Source: an uncultured Lachnospiraceae bacterium (GTDB lineage Bacteria > Bacillota > Clostridia > Lachnospirales > Lachnospiraceae). Taken from it: a stretch of DNA of 64,000 bases. The notes beneath the pieces are model-generated. The model did not search any database. It worked only from the letters and a program-made list of their open reading frames with translations, and had not been told where the DNA came from. The position numbers and the translations under genes were made by a program. The DNA lies in contig CALWPC010000046.1 of the NCBI GenBank assembly GCA_944383325.1, positions 1 through 64,000 on the forward strand. Direction: 5' to 3'. Shown here in pieces: positions 34,002 through 42,909 of this stretch (positions are counted from its first letter, which is position 1; every line of letters starts with the position of its first letter).

Positions 34002-35414
34002 ATGGCAGAACAAGTAAAAAAACCGGTAAAGATTACCGAAACAATTCTGCGTGATGCGCATCAGTCTTTGATCGCAACGCGTATGACAACGGAACAGATG
34101 TTGCCAATCGTAGATACTATGGATAAGGTTGGGTATCATTCGGTTGAAATGTGGGGCGGCGCTACCTTTGATGCCTCGCTTCGCTTTCTGAAAGAAGATC
34201 CATGGGAGCGTCTTCGAAAACTTCGCGACGGATTCAAGAACACCAAGCTTCAGATGCTGTTCCGCGGTCAGAATATTTTGGGATACCGCCATTACGCGGA
34301 TGATGTAGTAGAATATTTTGTACAGAAGTCCATCGCAAACGGTATCGATATTATTCGTATTTTTGACTGTCTCAATGATATTCGAAATCTGGAATGTGCA
34401 GTGAAGGCTGCCATTAAGGAAAACGGCCATGCACAGGTGGCACTTTCCTATACGTTAGGCGATGCGTACACGCTTGATTACTGGATGGATGTTGCAAAGC
34501 GCGTGGAGGATATGGGAGCGCATTCGATCTGTATCAAAGATATGGCCGGTTTATTGGTGCCGTATAAGGCGACTGAGTTGGTTCAGGCTTTGAAGTCCGC
34601 GACAAAACTTCCGATTCAGCTCCATACGCACTATACGTCCGGTGTTGCGTCAATGACCTATCTGAAGGCCGTGGAGGCAGGCTGCGATGTGATTGACACG
34701 GCGATTTCACCGTTTTCAATGGGTACAAGTCAGCCGGCTACGGAAGTGATGGTAGAGACATTTAAGGGCACGCCGTATGATACTGGTCTGGATCAGAATA
34801 TTCTTGCAGAGATTGCAGATTATTTCCGTCCGATGCGTGATGAGGCTTTGGCAAGCGGACTGTTAAATCCTAAGGTAATGGGCGTAGATATTAAGACGCT
34901 TTTGTATCAGGTTCCGGGCGGAATGTTATCAAATATGGTTTCGCAGTTAAAGGAACAGAAAGCGGAAGACAAGTATTACGATGTGTTAAAAGAAATTCCG
35001 CGGGTGCGCAAAGATCTCGGAGAACCCCCGCTTGTTACCCCGTCTTCGCAGATTGTCGGCACACAGGCCGTATTCAATGTGCTGATGGGCGAGCGCTATA
35101 AAATGGCGACAAAAGAAACAAAAGCGGTGCTGCGCGGTGAGTATGGTCAGACTGTAAAACCGTTTAACAAAGAAGTGCAAAAACAGGTTATCGGCGATGA
35201 GGAAGTCATTACCTGTCGGCCGGCAGATTTGCTTCCGAATGAGCTTGATAAGCTTGAAGCGGAGATGGCACAGTACAAGGAACAGGACGAGGATGTATTG
35301 AGCTATGCGCTGTTCCCTCAGGTGGCTACAGAATTTTTCAAATATCGCGAGGCTCAGCAGACAAAAGTGGACCCTAAAATTGCTGATACAGCAAATGGAG
35401 CATATCCGGTCTGA
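34002..35414 (+). CDS. oadA: Oxaloacetate/pyruvate carboxyltransferase (OadA/5S type)
   Basis: A 470-residue TIM-barrel carboxyltransferase that moves CO2 between oxaloacetate/pyruvate and biotin. Signatures are ETILRDAHQSLIATRM, the LFRGQNILGYRHYADD segment, IIRIFDCLND, IKDMAGLL with the carbamylated-Lys area, and the metal-binding HTHYTSG. It lacks the C-terminal biotin domain of full OadA, consistent with use of the separate carrier, like the 5S subunit of transcarboxylase. GGAGG lies six bases before ATG 34002. Last gene of the operon, followed by a terminator. Confidence 0.93.
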   Translation: MAEQVKKPVKITETILRDAHQSLIATRMTTEQMLPIVDTMDKVGYHSVEMWGGATFDASLRFLKEDPWERLRKLRDGFKNTKLQMLFRGQNILGYRHYADDVVEYFVQKSIANGIDIIRIFDCLNDIRNLECAVKAAIKENGHAQVALSYTLGDAYTLDYWMDVAKRVEDMGAHSICIKDMAGLLVPYKATELVQALKSATKLPIQLHTHYTSGVASMTYLKAVEAGCDVIDTAISPFSMGTSQPATEVMVETFKGTPYDTGLDQNILAEIADYFRPMRDEALASGLLNPKVMGVDIKTLLYQVPGGMLSNMVSQLKEQKAEDKYYDVLKEIPRVRKDLGEPPLVTPSSQIVGTQAVFNVLMGERYKMATKETKAVLRGEYGQTVKPFNKEVQKQVIGDEEVITCRPADLLPNELDKLEAEMAQYKEQDEDVLSYALFPQVATEFFKYREAQQTKVDPKIADTANGAYPV

Positions 35415-35437
35415 GTGGACCGGAAGGAACGACAAAG

Positions 35438-35475
35438 CCGGCATGCGCACAGACTGCATGCCGGTGTTTTATTTT
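35438..35475 (+). terminator. Terminator of the carboxyltransferase operon
   Basis: CCGGCATGC (35438-35446) pairs perfectly with GCATGCCGG (35456-35464), followed by TGTTTTATTTT. Confidence 0.88.
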
Positions 35476-35547
35476 CCAAAAAAAGGCTACAAATAAAAAT
35501 GCATATGGTGTATACTATTAAAAATGAAAAAGCAAGGATGAAACGCC

Positions 35548-36912
35548 GTGAAAAATGACACAGACGACTGGACAGAAAAAACGCAAAAGGTGATCCGTGG
35601 TTGGAAGAAGTATCTGCCAATGGGCATTACTGCGTTTCTTGTTCTGTCTGGCGCCGTTTTGTTCTGTTTTCTGATTTTTCACCTGCGGTCGCTCGTTGAT
35701 TTTGCAGGTATGTTTCTTCATATTTTACAGCCGGTTTTTCTTGGCCTTGTTTTCGCATATTTGCTGACTCCGGTTGTGAAGCGTATGGAGCGCCGGCTGA
35801 ACAGATGTTTTCGAAAGGCAGGAGAAAAGACGCGTTATCAAACTGGTGTGCTGATCTGCAAGCCGGCGCGATGTGTGGCAATCAGTGTCACAATGTTTAC
35901 GATGTTGATTTGCATTTATATTCTTGGTTATATGGTGCTTCCAGAGCTTGCTGAGTCGGTTCGTATGCTGATCCAACAACTGCCTAGCCAGGTTTCTAGC
36001 ATTGTGGACAAGATTCAGAATCTGGCGAATCGACACCCGGAGCTGTCGAGAATATTTAACGGCGGCGAGACTATCGTTTCGGTGAGTGAGTGTTTTCACA
36101 ACTGGCTGCAATCGGACGTTTTGCCGGCAATTTATAATCTGGCGCTTGGAGTTCGGGATATAGTCGTTGTTTTGATTAATGCGGTGATCGGCGTTGTCAT
36201 CTCTGTCTATGTGCTGTATGCCAGGGAGCGATTCATTGGTCAGGCAAAAAAATGTCTGTATATTTTGGTGCCGAATCCCAGACATGCCAGACGTTTGTTG
36301 GAGATTGTTCGTATCAGCGACAGAGTGTTCGGAGGCTTTTTGTCGGGGGTCATTGTACAATCTTTGATTCTCGGTATACTCTGTTTTATTGGAATGAGCA
36401 TCTTCCATATGCCATATAGTATGTTAATAAGCGTGATTGTCGGAGTGACCAATGTGATTCCGCTATTCGGCCCCTACATTGGAGGGATTCTTGGCGGTTT
36501 GTTGATTTTTTTGGACAGTCCGGTGACGTGCCTGTACTTTGTTCTTTTTATTTTTATTCTGCAGCAAATTGACGGGAATTTAATTGGGCCGAAAGTGCTC
36601 GGAGATTCAACCGGACTGAGTCCGTTCTGGATTATGTTTGCAATTTTAATTGGCGGCGGATTGTTTGGCGTCGCAGGTATGCTTCTCGGAATCCCGGTGT
36701 TTGCCGTTTTTTATCAGTTGGTTCGCAGTTATGTGAACAGACGGCTTGAAGGCAGAGGCATTCCGATTGATCCATTGGAAGTGTTCGATATTGATTATAT
36801 TCGGGAGGATGATACGGTTGTCCGGTTTTCTGATCGAGACGGCATGCTGCGCCAGGTTGGCAAAGAGATCAGAAAACAACAGGACGAGACAGACCGGATC
36901 ACATTCGATTAA
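35548..36912 (+). CDS. AI-2E family transporter
   Basis: A 454-residue polytopic membrane protein of the AI-2 exporter (UPF0118/YdbI, PerM) family. Members export autoinducer-2 or act as sodium-proton antiporters; most are untested. About eight hydrophobic segments are seen, with the family motif GVTNVIPLFGPYIGGILG in the second half and an extracytoplasmic stretch (ELAESVRMLIQQLPSQVSSIV) between. The start is GTG 35548 with AAGGA nine bases upstream. It is the first gene of a six-gene run ending at rpsA; the next gene starts 15 bases after its stop. Confidence 0.88.
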   Translation: MKNDTDDWTEKTQKVIRGWKKYLPMGITAFLVLSGAVLFCFLIFHLRSLVDFAGMFLHILQPVFLGLVFAYLLTPVVKRMERRLNRCFRKAGEKTRYQTGVLICKPARCVAISVTMFTMLICIYILGYMVLPELAESVRMLIQQLPSQVSSIVDKIQNLANRHPELSRIFNGGETIVSVSECFHNWLQSDVLPAIYNLALGVRDIVVVLINAVIGVVISVYVLYARERFIGQAKKCLYILVPNPRHARRLLEIVRISDRVFGGFLSGVIVQSLILGILCFIGMSIFHMPYSMLISVIVGVTNVIPLFGPYIGGILGGLLIFLDSPVTCLYFVLFIFILQQIDGNLIGPKVLGDSTGLSPFWIMFAILIGGGLFGVAGMLLGIPVFAVFYQLVRSYVNRRLEGRGIPIDPLEVFDIDYIREDDTVVRFSDRDGMLRQVGKEIRKQQDETDRITFD

Positions 36913-36927
36913 AATGAGGTTATGCAG

Positions 36928-37914
36928 ATGTTAAAAAGTATTTGGGGATTTTTGGGGAAACTTAGACGTGATCATGTGGATGCGTTTGCTGCGCAGACTG
37001 CATACTTTACAATGCTTTCATTTATTCCGTTTTTGATACTTTTAATATCGTTAGTACAGTATATTCCGGATTCCAAAGCGTATTTTATCAAGGCGATTGA
37101 GCTGTCGATGCCGGATTATCTAAAATCGATCCTTTTGGGCATTATTAATGAAATGTATTCCAAATCTTTTGCACTGGTTTCTCTGACGGCTGTAGTTGCC
37201 CTTTGGACATCGGCAAAGGGGATTCAGTATCTGACCGACGGACTCAATTCTGTGTATGAAATTGAGGAGACGCGCAGTTGGTTCCGTCTCCGTTTTCGGG
37301 CGGCGATCAACACGGTCTTTATGGTACTGGCCATTGTCGGTTTGTTAATTATCATGATTTTCGGCGACTGGCTGCAGAGCAACCTGGCTAAGGAGATTCC
37401 ATTTGTCAATCAGATTACGCAGGAGATTTTGTCGAATCGTGTCATGATTTTAATGCTGCTGCTGATCTTTGTGTTTGATATTTTTTATACGATTTTGCCG
37501 AACCGCCGGGCGACACTGCTCGGACAGCTGCCGGGCGCCGTTTTTTGCAGTGTCTGTTGGATTGTTTTTTCGTGGTTGATTTCCATTTATGTGAATAAAT
37601 TTAATGGGTTTTCGATTTACGGCAGTCTTACCGTGCTCGTTCTGATTATGTTTTGGCTTTATTTTTGTATGTATTTTATCATGGTCGGAGGGGCAATTAA
37701 TTTTTATTTTAACGCACTGTTTCGCCGTTTGAGGCAAAAATTGCGCGCATGGCGCCGGAAACGCCGGGAAGCGAGAAGGCAATTTATCCATAATCATAAA
37801 GAGAGAAGGCATACAGAAGATCAACAAGTGAATGCGGAGGATGAATGTGGCAAGACGAGTAGTGGTAGTCGGAGGAGGGGCCTCCGGGATGATGGCGGCC
37901 TTGGCGGCGAGTGA
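36928..37914 (+). CDS. YihY/BrkB family membrane protein
   Basis: A 328-residue membrane protein of the YihY/UPF0761 (BrkB, formerly annotated RNase BN) family, with about six hydrophobic segments and the motif AAQTAYFTMLSFIPFLILL near the N-terminus. A very basic tail (RRKRREARR) and a low-complexity end follow. Function is not established. ATG 36928 is chosen because TGAGG lies eight bases upstream; ATG 36922 is too close. Its 3' end overlaps the next gene by 68 bases, which accounts for the odd C-terminal sequence. Confidence 0.87.
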   Translation: MLKSIWGFLGKLRRDHVDAFAAQTAYFTMLSFIPFLILLISLVQYIPDSKAYFIKAIELSMPDYLKSILLGIINEMYSKSFALVSLTAVVALWTSAKGIQYLTDGLNSVYEIEETRSWFRLRFRAAINTVFMVLAIVGLLIIMIFGDWLQSNLAKEIPFVNQITQEILSNRVMILMLLLIFVFDIFYTILPNRRATLLGQLPGAVFCSVCWIVFSWLISIYVNKFNGFSIYGSLTVLVLIMFWLYFCMYFIMVGGAINFYFNALFRRLRQKLRAWRRKRREARRQFIHNHKERRHTEDQQVNAEDECGKTSSGSRRRGLRDDGGLGGE

Positions 37915-39115
37915 GGAAGGCGCCTTAGTAACATTATTGGAAAAGAATAATAAATTGGGCCGAAAAGTATTTATTACCGGCAAGGGACGCTGCAACCTCA
38001 CGAATGCGTCTGATGTCGGGGAGTTGTTTGATCATGTAGTTTCAAATTCCAAATTTTTATACAGCGCTTTTTATGAATTTGATAACCGTCAGGTGATGCA
38101 GCTGTTTGAACAGTGGGGCTGTCCGCTGAAAATTGAGCGGGGGAATCGTGTATTTCCGGTTTCAGACCACTCGTCGGATGTGATCCGGGCGTTAGAGCGC
38201 GCGCTGAGAGAACGCGGCGTATGTGTGGAACTAAAGACGGCTGTTTCACACTTAATGTTAAAAGCGGACGCGTGTGTCGGAGTGCAAACGGACCGGGGCA
38301 GACGCTATGAAGCGGATGCGGTGATCGTGGCGACCGGCGGTCTTTCTTATCCGGCCACCGGCTCTACCGGTGATGGCTATCGTCTCGCCGGCGAATGCGG
38401 ACATACAGTTACAGCACTTACGCCGGCGCTTGTGCCAATGACCGTTCTGGAGGAGGACGCCGGTGCCATGCAGGGGCTTTCTCTGAAAAATATATCGGTT
38501 TCAGTTTGGGATGGGAAAAAGTGTTTGTTTGAGGAGTTTGGGGAATTATTATTTACACATTTTGGCTTGAGTGGACCGGTGATTTTATCTGCCAGCAGTC
38601 GGGTCGGGTCACTGTTGTCCCAAAAACGGCTGCGTCTGGAAATTGACTTAAAACCTGCTCTGTCTGCAGAGCAGTTGGATCGGAGATTTTTGCGCGAATT
38701 TGAAGCGAATTCAAATCGTCAGCTTCGAAATGTTCTTCCGTCCCTTTATCCAATGAAAATGACCGGAGTAATCGCGGCGCGGTGTCAGCTGCCTCTCGAC
38801 AAACGAATTTATGAAATGCGCAGGGAAGAGCGAAAAAGACTTGTGGACATGACAAAACATTTTTCTTATGAAATTACCGGACTGCGCGGTATGGACGAAG
38901 CGATTGTGACGCAGGGTGGAATTTGTGTAAAAGAAATTAATCCATCTACTATGGAATCAAAGCGCGTGCGCAATTTGTATTTTGCCGGCGAGGTACTTGA
39001 TCTGGACGCGCTTACCGGAGGATATAATTTGCAGATCGCATGGTCGACCGGACACCTGGCAGGCGTTCATGCGGCGGGAAATGGAGGAAACGATGAGTTT
39101 TTCAATTGCAATTGA
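37847..39115 (+). CDS. HI0933/YhiN-family flavoprotein
   Basis: A 422-residue FAD-binding oxidoreductase-like protein of the HI0933 (YhiN, BaiN-like) family. The dinucleotide motif VVVVGGGASGMMAALAA stands at the N-terminus, then NKLGRKVFITGKGRCNLTN, a family signature, ATGGLSYPATGSTGDGY, and the C-terminal FAGEVLDLDALTGGYNLQIAWSTG. The substrate is unknown; one homologue has been linked to bile acid reduction. GTG 37847 is chosen from CGGAGG six bases upstream. It overlaps the previous gene and also cmk by 23 bases. Confidence 0.9.
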   Translation: MARRVVVVGGGASGMMAALAASEEGALVTLLEKNNKLGRKVFITGKGRCNLTNASDVGELFDHVVSNSKFLYSAFYEFDNRQVMQLFEQWGCPLKIERGNRVFPVSDHSSDVIRALERALRERGVCVELKTAVSHLMLKADACVGVQTDRGRRYEADAVIVATGGLSYPATGSTGDGYRLAGECGHTVTALTPALVPMTVLEEDAGAMQGLSLKNISVSVWDGKKCLFEEFGELLFTHFGLSGPVILSASSRVGSLLSQKRLRLEIDLKPALSAEQLDRRFLREFEANSNRQLRNVLPSLYPMKMTGVIAARCQLPLDKRIYEMRREERKRLVDMTKHFSYEITGLRGMDEAIVTQGGICVKEINPSTMESKRVRNLYFAGEVLDLDALTGGYNLQIAWSTGHLAGVHAAGNGGNDEFFNCN

Positions 39116-39764
39116 CGGACCGGCCGGCGCGGGAAAAAGTACGATTGCCCGCATGTTGGCTAAACAGCTTGGTTTTATATATGTGGATACCGGCGCGATG
39201 TACCGTGCAATGGGGTGCTATTTTACAGACCGGGGCATTGCGGGAGAAGAGTTGTCCCGCATGGCCGAGGAATGTTCGGGAGCGCACATTGATATTTCCT
39301 ATTTGAACGGCGAACAGCAGGTGTTTCTGAATGGTGAAAATGTTTCGGTACGCATACGATCAGAGGAGGCGGGGCTCATGGCGTCAGCGTGCGCGCGCGT
39401 ACAAAATGTTCGCGAAACATTGGTAGATCTGCAGCGGCAGTTGGCTGCCAAGGATAATGTCGTGATGGATGGGCGGGATATTGGCACACATGTGCTGCCG
39501 GACGCAGATTTGAAAATCTATCTGACCGCCTCCTGTCAGACGAGGGCGCTGCGCCGCTTTAACGAGTTAAGGGAAAAAGGGGTGTTATGTTCTCTGCAGG
39601 ATGTGGAGGAAGATATTAGAAAGCGCGACAGACAGGATATGGAGAGAGAGATTTCACCGCTTCGCATGGCGGAGGATGCGGTATTGCTCGACAGTTCCGA
39701 TCTTACGGTGGAAGAGGTGTTGGAAAAAATGAAATCGCTTGCGAGGACACGGTATGAAAAATGA
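39093..39764 (+). CDS. cmk: Cytidylate kinase
   Basis: This phosphorylates CMP and dCMP to the diphosphates. The 223 residues start with the P-loop IAIDGPAGAGKSTIA; YVDTGAMYRA, the MDGRDIGTHVLPDA nucleotide-binding segment and the DSSDLTVEEV end are as in the family. GGAGG lies before ATG 39093, inside the end of the flavoprotein gene. Its 3' end overlaps ispH by 11 bases. Confidence 0.96.
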   Translation: MSFSIAIDGPAGAGKSTIARMLAKQLGFIYVDTGAMYRAMGCYFTDRGIAGEELSRMAEECSGAHIDISYLNGEQQVFLNGENVSVRIRSEEAGLMASACARVQNVRETLVDLQRQLAAKDNVVMDGRDIGTHVLPDADLKIYLTASCQTRALRRFNELREKGVLCSLQDVEEDIRKRDRQDMEREISPLRMAEDAVLLDSSDLTVEEVLEKMKSLARTRYEK

Positions 39765-40626
39765 AGATGTTCAGAGAGAAGTAATACTTGCAAAAAGCGC
39801 GGGTTTTTGTTTCGGTGTTCAGCGCGCTGTGGACACGGTATATGAGCAGGCTGAAAAAAACGATGGCCCAATCTACACGTATGGTCCAATTATTCACAAT
39901 GAAGAGGTCGTCTGCGATTTGGCGGCAAGGGGAATCGGCGTTATTCACAGTGAGGAGGAGCTTGCCCGGCTAAACGAGGGTACCATTGTCATTCGTTCGC
40001 ACGGTGTGCCGGAGCGTATTTACCGCCTGATTCGCGAGCAGGGTTTGGAGCTCGTTGACGCTACCTGTCCATTTGTGAAAAAAATTCACCGGATTGTGCA
40101 GGAACATAGTCAAAACGGAATGCATATTGTCATCATCGGCGACGACCGTCACCCGGAGGTGGAAGGCATCAAAGGATGGGTGAAGTCATCGGTGAGTGTG
40201 ATCGAGACGGAAGAGCAGGCGAGAGAGTGGACGGTAGATCCGTCGGTATCTGTTTGCATTGTCTCTCAAACGACATTTAACAACAACAAATTTAAAGATT
40301 TAGTTGAAATTATTTCAAAAAAGAGTTACAATGTGATATGTGTGAATACTATATGCAATGCGACAGGAGAACGTCAGACCGAGGCGGCTCAGATTGCAGA
40401 GAAGGCAGATGCAATGATTGTGATCGGCGGGAAGAGCAGCTCGAATACACAAAAGCTGTATGAAATATGCAGGAGTCGTTGCAACAAGACAGTGTACATT
40501 CAGACGGCTGCAGATCTCACGGATTCGGACATTCTGGAATCGCGCAGGATTGGTATTACCGCAGGGGCTTCGACCCCAAAGAAAATTATCGAGGAGGTTC
40601 AAAAGAATGTCAGAAATGGATTTTGA
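39754..40626 (+). CDS. ispH: 4-Hydroxy-3-methylbut-2-enyl diphosphate reductase (IspH)
   Basis: The last enzyme of the MEP isoprenoid pathway, a 4Fe-4S reductase making IPP and DMAPP. The 290 residues show the three cluster cysteines (AGFCFGVQRA, DATCPFV, and NTICNATGERQ), EEVVCDLAARG and the substrate His residues in RSHGV and DRHPEVEG. Start ATG 39754 with GAGG seven bases upstream. It ends 20 bases inside rpsA. In several clostridia ispH and an S1 protein are one fused gene; here they are separate but overlapping. Confidence 0.95.
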   Translation: MKNEDVQREVILAKSAGFCFGVQRAVDTVYEQAEKNDGPIYTYGPIIHNEEVVCDLAARGIGVIHSEEELARLNEGTIVIRSHGVPERIYRLIREQGLELVDATCPFVKKIHRIVQEHSQNGMHIVIIGDDRHPEVEGIKGWVKSSVSVIETEEQAREWTVDPSVSVCIVSQTTFNNNKFKDLVEIISKKSYNVICVNTICNATGERQTEAAQIAEKADAMIVIGGKSSSNTQKLYEICRSRCNKTVYIQTAADLTDSDILESRRIGITAGASTPKKIIEEVQKNVRNGF

Positions 40627-41725
40627 ACAAATGTTGGAGGAATCGTTAAAGACGATTCGAAATGGAGAAATTGTAGAGGGGACTGTAATTGACGTAAAAG
40701 AAGATGAAATCATCTTAAATATAGGTTACAAGGCAGACGGTATTATTACGCGTAACGAATATACGAATGTTCCTGACGCAGATCTTACGCAGATGATACA
40801 TGTTGGCGATACTCTGGAAGCCAAAGTGCTGAAGGTCAATGACGGCGACGGACAGGTTTCTCTTTCCTACAAGGCGATTGCAGCGGAGAAAGGAAACGAA
40901 AAACTGGAGGCGGCGTTCAATGACGGTTCCGTTGTCACCGCCAAGGTGGTACAGGTATTAAACGGCGGACTCAGCGCAGTATTTGAGGAGTCCCGCATTT
41001 TTATTCCTGCAAGTCTGGTATCCGACACTTATGAGAAAGATTTATCGAAATATGAGGGTCAGGATCTTGATTTTGTGATTATTGAGTTTAATCCTAAGAG
41101 ACGCCGCGTGATTGGCGACCGGAAACAGCTTCTGGTGGCAAAGAAGGAAGCGATGGCGAAAGAGTTACTGGAGAAAATTCAAGTTGGAGATGTCATTGAG
41201 GGAACAGTAAAGAATGTGACAGATTTTGGAGCGTTTGTCGATCTGGGCGGTCTGGACGGATTGTTACATATCTCCGAAATGTCATGGGGACGTGTGGAAA
41301 ATCCCAAAAAACTGTTTAAATCCGGCGATCAGCTCCGCGTGTTTATCAAAGATATTCATGATAACAAAATTGCGCTCAGCCTGAAATTTGATGAGACAAA
41401 TCCGTGGAGAAATGCGGAAGAAAAATATGCGATCGGCAATGTGGTTTCCGGTAAAGTCGCACGGATGACCGATTTCGGTGCATTCATTGAATTAGAGCCG
41501 GGCGTTGACGCGTTGCTCCATGTTTCACAGATTTCCAGAGAACATGTAGAAAAGCCTTCGGATGTTCTGAATGTTGGTCAGCAGGTGGAAGTAAAAATTA
41601 TTGATTTCAATCCGGAGTCGAGAAAAATCAGCCTGAGTATGAAGGCGCTGCAGACTGACGAGCCGGCGCAGGAACTGAGCGCGACAGAAGAGACGGAAGA
41701 TTCGTCTGAGGAAACTGAAGAGTAA
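40607..41725 (+). CDS. rpsA: S1 RNA-binding domain protein (small RpsA)
   Basis: A 372-residue protein with four S1 domains, at about residues 18-90, 105-170, 190-260 and 275-345 (for example GTVKNVTDFGAFVDLGGLDGLLHISEMSW), then an acidic tail. Four domains are usual for Firmicutes; six are found in proteobacterial S1. It is thought to help mRNA bind the ribosome. GAGGAGG before ATG 40607 is strong, so it can be translated independently of ispH. A terminator follows. Confidence 0.94.
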   Translation: MSEMDFEQMLEESLKTIRNGEIVEGTVIDVKEDEIILNIGYKADGIITRNEYTNVPDADLTQMIHVGDTLEAKVLKVNDGDGQVSLSYKAIAAEKGNEKLEAAFNDGSVVTAKVVQVLNGGLSAVFEESRIFIPASLVSDTYEKDLSKYEGQDLDFVIIEFNPKRRRVIGDRKQLLVAKKEAMAKELLEKIQVGDVIEGTVKNVTDFGAFVDLGGLDGLLHISEMSWGRVENPKKLFKSGDQLRVFIKDIHDNKIALSLKFDETNPWRNAEEKYAIGNVVSGKVARMTDFGAFIELEPGVDALLHVSQISREHVEKPSDVLNVGQQVEVKIIDFNPESRKISLSMKALQTDEPAQELSATEETEDSSEETEE

Positions 41726-41766
41726 TACAGTTTCGTGTCCATAAGGTTGCATACTAACTGTAAATC

Positions 41767-41807
41767 AAAGATAGAATGTTCGTTTGCGCGTGCATTCTAT
41801 CTTTTTT
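41767..41807 (+). terminator. Terminator of the cmk-ispH-rpsA operon
   Basis: AAAGATAGAATG (41767-41778) pairs perfectly with CATTCTATCTTT (41793-41804), followed by T. It overlaps the stop region of the minus-strand gene and can serve both directions. Confidence 0.88.
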
Positions 41808-42804
41808 AAAAAAGCAAAAGTGTCTGCATATAATAACGCAGAATGCGTTCCTCCTCTCTGGAAGGCAGAGTTTGACCGGCTGACATATATATCCACTGGT
41901 AGCAGGTGCGGATGGTGGCCGGAATGCAAATGTTTTTGTCGCGGTTCATTGCCAGAGTTTTGAGAATGGCCATATCTTCTTTTGGAAAGTAGACATAGTC
42001 TTTTACATTCGGGTAGTATAACCGAAAGGAGTGATCTTTCAGGGGGAGCGTCACACAGAGCATTTGTTCCTGGAGTGTAAGCGCGCCGAACGGAGTGCAG
42101 TATTTGATCTGGATCGGCGATACGGCTGTAGTTTTGGCACGCAGTACATAGTCGGTCTCGGTATTTTGTGAAGACTGGAGGGAAAAAGAGCCGGTCAAAA
42201 TCCGTGGGACGGCCAGACTTTCAGTTACCGCCATCAGAGAAGTGATGTCTTCCTGGTTGTGCAGTAATAATTTGTCGAGCTGTTTTGGTGTTTTCGTTTT
42301 TTGCCAGGAATGATAGATCGGAATCAGTTCTTTTCCGCTGTAGTGATCTTGTCTCTGAATGCCAAGGCGCTGTTCCAATGCCGGCAGACGCATCGTGTCC
42401 ATGCCGAGCACTTTTGCGTACGGCCGCAGTTCGCTGTACAGATCCACAGAGTCTTTGCCGGAAAATGGCTCCGGAAGCAAATAGGCGCGCGCTTTGTTTT
42501 GCAGATAAGGAAGATCAAACGAGCGGCCATTGTAATGGATGATACAGGTAAACGGGCGGATGAACGCAAAAAAGTTTTCCAACATTTCAAACTCTTCACT
42601 GGACTTTGAAATATACCATTGCCGAAGCTGCCATGCGCCCTGTTCCAAATACATACATCCGATGAGATAGACGAACGATGTCTTGGCGGACAGGCCGGTG
42701 GTTTCGATGTCAAAGTACAGGCATTGCTCCGCATGATGTTTGATAGACAGTGCATCCAGATCCGGTGTGCGTGTGCCAGGCGGCGATGTTTGAATGATGT
42801 GCAT
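41806..42804 (-). CDS. RNase H-like 3'-5' exonuclease (YprB-type)
   Basis: A 332-residue protein with a DEDD exonuclease fold of the YprB RNase-H-like family. The catalytic acids are visible in YFDIETTGL, IHYNGRSFDLPYL and LLHNQEDITSL. Substrate unknown; a DNA or RNA 3'-5' exonuclease activity is expected. ATG 42804 is chosen because CGGAGG lies five bases upstream, whereas the frame to 42870 has none. It lies head-to-head with rnfC. Confidence 0.85.
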   Translation of the reverse strand: MHIIQTSPPGTRTPDLDALSIKHHAEQCLYFDIETTGLSAKTSFVYLIGCMYLEQGAWQLRQWYISKSSEEFEMLENFFAFIRPFTCIIHYNGRSFDLPYLQNKARAYLLPEPFSGKDSVDLYSELRPYAKVLGMDTMRLPALEQRLGIQRQDHYSGKELIPIYHSWQKTKTPKQLDKLLLHNQEDITSLMAVTESLAVPRILTGSFSLQSSQNTETDYVLRAKTTAVSPIQIKYCTPFGALTLQEQMLCVTLPLKDHSFRLYYPNVKDYVYFPKEDMAILKTLAMNRDKNICIPATIRTCYQWIYMSAGQTLPSREEERILRYYMQTLLLF

Positions 42805-42832
42805 AATGCCTCCGTTCTGTGAAAGATCCTGA

Positions 42833-42860
42833 TGGTCAAAGTGTTTAAGTGCAGTATAAC
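42833..42860 (+). promoter_or_regulatory. Possible promoter of rnf-rhaA
   Basis: TGGTCA, a spacer of about 16 bases and TATAAC, some 50 bases before rnfC. The -35 is weak. Confidence 0.35.
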
Positions 42861-42909
42861 ATAATTTCATATAAAAGTTAATTATCGAATAAGGGAAAGG
42901 AAGAAACTG

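Noticed and set aside
33570..34430. Minus-strand frame of 286 codons across oadB and oadA
   Set aside because: Low-complexity translation, no family motif, fully antisense to two well-supported genes.
35725..36408. Minus-strand frame of 227 codons in the AI-2E gene
   Set aside because: Antisense shadow with no hydrophobic or domain pattern.
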